Assembly (NCBI GenBank): GCA_965644315.1
Contig: CBFFRQ010000068.1
Location: 1,116,001-1,180,000, forward strand
Length of the DNA: 64,000 nt
Reading direction: 5' to 3'
Source: Caecitellus pseudoparvulus
Lineage: Eukaryota; Bigyra: Bicosoecida
Below the pieces are notes generated by a model that was given only the letters and a program-made list of their open reading frames with translations, did no database searches and was not told where the DNA came from. Of this stretch, positions 59,945 to 64,000 are shown one piece after another; positions within the stretch are counted from its first letter, which is position 1; each line of letters begins with the position of its first letter. Made by a program: the position numbers and the translations under genes.

Positions 59945-62925
59945 TTACAGCTGTGCCACTTCTGGATAGCACCTCGCGATGGCATTGGCCAGCTGCGCTG
60001 TGTCCGGTGCGGCCAATAAGGATTGCAGTGTCGGCTTCCACTCGGCACCGTGTGCCGCTGCGATAGACCGCAGCCACTGCAGCGCCTGGGCCCTGTCTTC
60101 AGCAGAAGGCTCATTTCCTGAGGGGTAGTACCACGAGCAAGCAAAGAATATCACAGCTTGTGGAACCTGGTTGAATAGGGCAGCCACGGCAGGCTCAGAA
60201 GAGTACAGCGCCACAAACACCTGCTGGATCTCGCGCTTCTCCTCCGTGTCACCATTCACGGCCCCGGCCTGAAGCCAGCCCGTCAAGAACTCATGCATAC
60301 GCGGAGCAACAACTGTCGGGGCACAGCTCGCTGTCCTTGCAAGCAGGAGTGCAGCCGACGCAAGTGGTTTAGCTGGCAGGCGCTTCAGCACCTGAAAGCA
60401 GCTTGCACAAGCTGCCATGGCAGTGGGCGCAAAGCTCGCAAACTCTTGGCCCAGGGCTTTCGCAAGGGTGGCAAGTGCAAAGACGGCATTGTTGAGGGGT
60501 TTGCGGACGATTGTAGGCGGGAAGCCAGGCTTGCTGCTGGCCTGCAAGATGGTAGTGGAGGACTGGACACACCTTTCCACGAGCCCGTGCACTGTGTCGT
60601 GAGTCACGAACCCCGGCACAGCAGCGTCAACGAGGTCAATAACAATTGCGAATGCAGACTTGCGAACTTTCTGTGACCGCTCACTCAGGCACGGGTTAAG
60701 GAGTGCGAGCAAGCTTGGAGCCTGCTCCACTCCCGCTGAACCTTCTGAGCCGCCCAGCAGGGGCGCAATCTCCTTGCCCAAGCCAATGATCAAATGGTCC
60801 AGGATGTCAAGGTTGACAGAGATGGGCGTGCGATCCACAACAGCTTGCGGATTCTCTGCCTCTTGTGTGGCAAGGTCAAGCAGCAGAGCTTGCACAGTTC
60901 GGGCGGCGTGGTTCCACAACTCAACTGCCATGGGAGCAGATGCCACGCCGACGACAGAGGCTGCCGCAGCTGTGCACTCTGCCAACATGAGGTACTGCAC
61001 ATCAGCTACTGGAGTGGCGACGTATCGAGTTGCGAGAGGTCTGAGCACAAGTTCTGCAGCCTCTTGGTTCGCCATGACACTGGTGCCGCCGAGAGCTTCG
61101 CACACGCAAGCCACAGCGTCATAGGCATACCGAACGCAGTGGAGCTGGCATTTTGGGAGTAATGCCATGAGTGACCGCAGGATTTCCATGGCGTACTCTG
61201 TTATGTCGCTTTCCATGGTGGCACAAGTGCAGCCAAGGGCCTCAAGCGCATTGCAAACCACTCGCTTGCGTGGATCAGAGATCGCCGTCAGCAAGCCGCG
61301 CAGCAATTTCGCCGCTGCCTCTGGGTCTCCCAGCCCATACACAATGGTCTCTGCGAACACCTTCAAGGTCCACCCAGTGGTTGCGCGCACCATGGGATGG
61401 GGATCCTGCAGACGCTGCAGCAGGAATGGCAACAGGCCCGCAAGGTGTGACTCCTCAACGAGGCAGTCGTAGAAGCCATCTGACGTCGCCCCCAGCAGCA
61501 TGATACCTACCTCTCGGGATTGCCAGGAAGTTTCTCCGGCGGAAGCCTGCAGGAGGCGCTGCAGCAGCTTGAAAAACTCGGGCCACATCAGCTCCCCAAA
61601 GGCGGTGGACAGGTCAATGAGTGCTGTGACGCAGGCATTGCGCACGGTCCAACTCCCTTGCATGTCCATGGCAGAGGATCCCATGTCAGGGGAGGCGCCA
61701 GAGTCGAGAATCTCGCCCCCAGTGGTATCGATGGTGACTGCAGGCTTCGCCCGGCCGTCGCTGCCAGCAAGGTGGGGCACAACATCCTCTGGCCGATCAG
61801 GCTCACCCATGTCTGAAGTGTTGTCCATGGGAAGGCTCATCATTGTCTCTTCGTCGAAAACACAGCCCTCCACCAACGCTGGCAGCAAGCGTGGAAACAG
61901 CTCCACAGGCTTTAGCTGCAGGGCGCGGAGGACCGGGTCAACTTGCTGCACTCCATGAGCCAAAGAGCCGGTGGCGTCCGCATAGGTGCCCCAGAACTTG
62001 GCGGCAAGCTTTCGGGCAGTTTCGTTCGTGCTACTGCTTTGCTGCAGCATGAGCTCCATCACATCATCAATGTTGGGCGTGATTGCACTCAGCGCATGCT
62101 CCGTCAGTTCCAAGAACGAATTCAGCGCCACTGGCAGGAGCTTGGAGTGCCCTTCACGGACAAGGAACCCTAAGGCTTGAAGGTAGTCTGGCATCTTTGC
62201 GGTCAAGGCACCCGGCATGACGCAAATCAAGTTACACAGTGCATATCCGGCATGCGAAGCATGTGTCGGAGACGAGCCCTGCATGTACTGCAACGCCACG
62301 TTCACTAGGTGTGACAGCGGGGCCTCTGCTGTGCTATTGGCTTCCTTAAGGTCCATAGGGCAGTCCTTGGCCAGCAGCATAAACAGGCGCAGTCCGCCTT
62401 CAGCGGCGACAGCCTGCTGAGAGCCCACCGCTGCCAGCACTTGCTGCAGGAGCTGCGGCCAAGCCGACAAGCCACTTTCCCGCACGATGGTGGAGCACAC
62501 ATTGCATACGGTGCGCCGGACGCCGGCATCGGCGTCAATCAAGGACGGCAGCAGCAGCTGCTGCACGACAAGGCGATCCCCTTGAGGCAGCTTCGTGTAG
62601 TAGCGTTCCACCCAGGACTTGAGGCTCAGGCCACCGAGCTGCCGGATGTCAGATCCGCCCCCCGCACTCGGTGAGAGGATGTAAGCCAAGTATTTTGGAA
62701 AGTCCGCGTGCTGCTCCAGGCGGCGCAGCTCCTGCGAAGGCCGCCAGAGTACCTGTGCACGAGCCAGGTGCTAAGCACCCCGCGAACAGCACGGGAACTT
62801 ACATCCAGGGCCTTTTGCTGCACGCCTGGACGCCCAGACGAAGCTAGTGCAAGAAATTCACACACTTGCCGCAGGGTTGCTGCGTCGGGAGACCAAGCGG
62901 CCCCCGTTCCACCCTGTGCCGCCAT
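59945..62925 (-). CDS. TNPO1: Transportin (karyopherin beta-2) nuclear import receptor
   Basis: Exons 62925-62803 and 62752-59945 join in phase 0 over a 50-nt intron, the shortest here; 976 residues (human about 890). Splicing restores the first HEAT repeat: WSPDAATLRQVCEFL, GVQQKALDVLWRPSQELRRLEQHADFPKYLAYIL, then LGGLSLKSWV. Further landmarks: NVCSTIVRESGLSAWPQLL, VRNACVTALIDLSTAFGE, WQSREVGIMLLGATSDG, PMVRATTGWTLKVFAE, VRKSAFAIVIDLVDAA and VRKPLNNAVFALATLAKALG. Transportin binds PY-NLS cargo such as hnRNPs and releases it with RanGTP. The acidic HEAT8 loop of animal transportin is replaced by a shorter Asp/Glu/Ser segment (TSDMGEPDRPEDVVPHLAG, then SGASPDMGSS). The start is the first ATG after an exact 5' element 22 bases upstream. 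Confidence 0.9.
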
Positions 62926-62946
62926 GGTGGTGTACGCAGACGTTGC

Positions 62947-62957
62947 TGCGGAAATTG
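62947..62957 (-). promoter_or_regulatory. CAATTTCCGCA element (transportin/HRD1 promoter)
   Basis: Exact 11-mer, 21 bases before the transportin ATG and 248 bases before the HRD1 ATG, in a 280-bp divergent promoter. Confidence 0.6.
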
Positions 62958-63205
62958 GTTCAACTTCCTGCTTGCCGAGGCTCTGAGCACCGCAGAGGGG
63001 CGTCAAGAAGGCAAAGTCACAGGTTATCGTTACCCTTTGACATGGGTGCACCAACTGCGCTGAAGATGCAGCGTCAAGATATGTTTGATCGGTGAGGATT
63101 GGTGCTTTGGCAATCACAGGTGCTTGCCAAACATGAACCACCCGAACTGAGTGCTGCTGGCGCAGGGCATGAGGTTGGCTGTTCTGCTCACGAAAAGGAC
63201 CCAGC

Positions 63206-64000
63206 ATGCAAGTTGATCCCGCTCCTGGCCAGGCCGCTGGCCCAGGAGCTGAAGGCCCGGCCCCCGTGCCTAATGTCGGTCATCCGAGGAAGTGGAGCTT
63301 GTGCAGCTGGCTCTGCTGTCACTGCTGTGGCACGTGCACAGACCTTAGGTGGGCCGTCTACTCCTTCTTGAGCACGCTGCTTGCTGCAGCAGTACTACAC
63401 CACGCTTTCGTGACTCGAGAGCAGTTTTACCCGGCCGTGGTGTACCTGATTTCCAGCAAAGTTAGCGTGGCAGTGAGTGCCGCGTGGCAGGCAAGCCACA
63501 AGCAACGCCTTCACGACTGATTGCCGCAACCCCAGGTGCTGTGCAACTTTGGGATTATGGTGCTTACCAACCTCGCGTATGTCGTCACTGCCACGTTCCT
63601 TGGCGAGCTGTACCCTCTGGAAGTTGAGGTTCGTATCCTGGCGTTTCAGTGCACCACGCCAGAGCAGCCTTGGCAAGCCCCTTCCCCCCCGGCCTCCGCA
63701 GCGAATGTACGACAGCCTGCGTTTCGCAATCCTCGAGATTTGCTTGGCTCTGACGATTTTCCGGGAGGAGTTGTCGCCCCGGGTCATCGCTCTCTTCGTT
63801 GGCCTGCTGGTCTTCAAAGCGTTTCATGTGCTGGTGGATGCACGCATGGAAAACGTAAGAGCCGCGCCCCGTGGGAGATGTGGCTGGCCGCCCCTGTCTC
63901 TAGGGTCCAAGAATCAAGTAAACCTCCATCTCTATTTGCAGATTGAACGCCATGCACAGCAAGTGCAGCTGGAAGAGCAGCCTGAATCACAGGACTCCCG
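63206..64000 (+). CDS. HRD1: HRD1/synoviolin ERAD ubiquitin ligase, N-terminal part (cut by window edge)
   Basis: Exons 63206-63472, 63536-63628, 63702-63854 and 63942 onward, all phase 0; introns 63, 73 and 87 nt. The spliced membrane domain fits HRD1: a first helix (YSFLSTLLAAAVLHHAF) then TREQFYPAVVYLISSK, a second helix (VLCNFGIMVLTNLAYVVTATFLGEL), RMYDSLRFAILEICLALTIFREELSPRVIALF, and GLLVFKAFHVLVDARMENIERH. HRD1 is the multipass ER ligase of ER-associated degradation; its RING domain lies beyond the edge. An extra 48 residues precede helix 1 and include the Cys cluster CSWLCCHCCGTC, not usual in HRD1. Unlike most neighbours, introns are spread along the gene. The ATG at 63206 is in frame and upstream of helix 1; a start nearer the helix has no ATG. 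Confidence 0.85.

Noticed and set aside
1-64000. Bacterial or viral origin
   Set aside because: Spliceosomal introns restore conserved domains in at least ten genes, and the gene set is eukaryotic housekeeping; no capsid, polymerase or integrase-like frame was seen.

Overview
The window is a GC-rich, gene-dense piece of a eukaryotic nuclear genome, probably a unicellular protist. The evidence is the content: GT-AG introns of 50-95 nt (one of 172 nt), Pol III tRNA genes with T-run terminators, and typically eukaryotic proteins (PRMT5, SIRT4-type sirtuin, exportin-6, transportin, ubinuclein/HPC2, cytosolic TrpRS, HRD1, an ARL6IP5/PRA1-type protein, a TKL kinase). The lineage cannot be fixed from sequence alone. 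A recurring 5'-end element, CAATTTCCGCA, resembles (from memory) the FPR half of oomycete core promoters, so a stramenopile is my best guess. There are 18 protein genes and 2 tRNA genes. No virus, transposon, CRISPR array or organelle DNA was recognised.

Layout. 0-7 kb: a large EGF/TSP1 single-pass surface receptor (-) divergent from PRMT5 (+). 7.0-7.2 kb: two near-identical tRNA-Arg(TCG) genes (-). 7.5-15 kb: an EF-hand-like protein, an ankyrin-like protein and a SIRT4-type sirtuin, all +. 15-21 kb: an ARL6IP5/PRA1-type ER membrane protein (-) divergent from exportin-6 (+). 21-26 kb: a divergent pair of paralogous multipass membrane proteins of no family I know. 26-30.5 kb: a multi-BRCT protein (-) divergent from a membrane-anchored TKL kinase (+). 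30.5-39 kb: a 2,735-residue coiled-coil protein (-). 39-41 kb: a sedolisin (S53) protease (-). 41.3-55.2 kb: a 4,622-residue protein with a beta-propeller-like start, a long helical body and a 5.2-kb in-frame minisatellite encoding Gly/Asp repeats with about 22 acidic tryptophan motifs. 55-57 kb: tryptophanyl-tRNA synthetase (-). 58-60 kb: ubinuclein/HPC2 (+). 60-63 kb: transportin (-). 63.2 kb to the edge: the start of an HRD1/synoviolin ubiquitin ligase (+, cut by the window).

Genome organisation is as informative as the genes. Most genes sit in divergent pairs sharing a 280-800 bp promoter, and in convergent pairs whose stop codons are 2-54 bp apart. Introns are short and in most genes confined to the first few hundred bases, leaving one very long last exon. 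CAATTTCCGCA (either orientation) lies in most divergent promoters or first introns; by eye there are six exact copies and several one- or two-base variants.

Functionally the neighbours do not form a pathway. Themes that recur are nuclear transport (exportin-6, transportin), chromatin/DNA maintenance (PRMT5, ubinuclein, BRCT protein) and the ER/secretory system (HRD1, ARL6IP5-like protein, and possibly the giant protein if it is a Sec39/NBAS-type tether).
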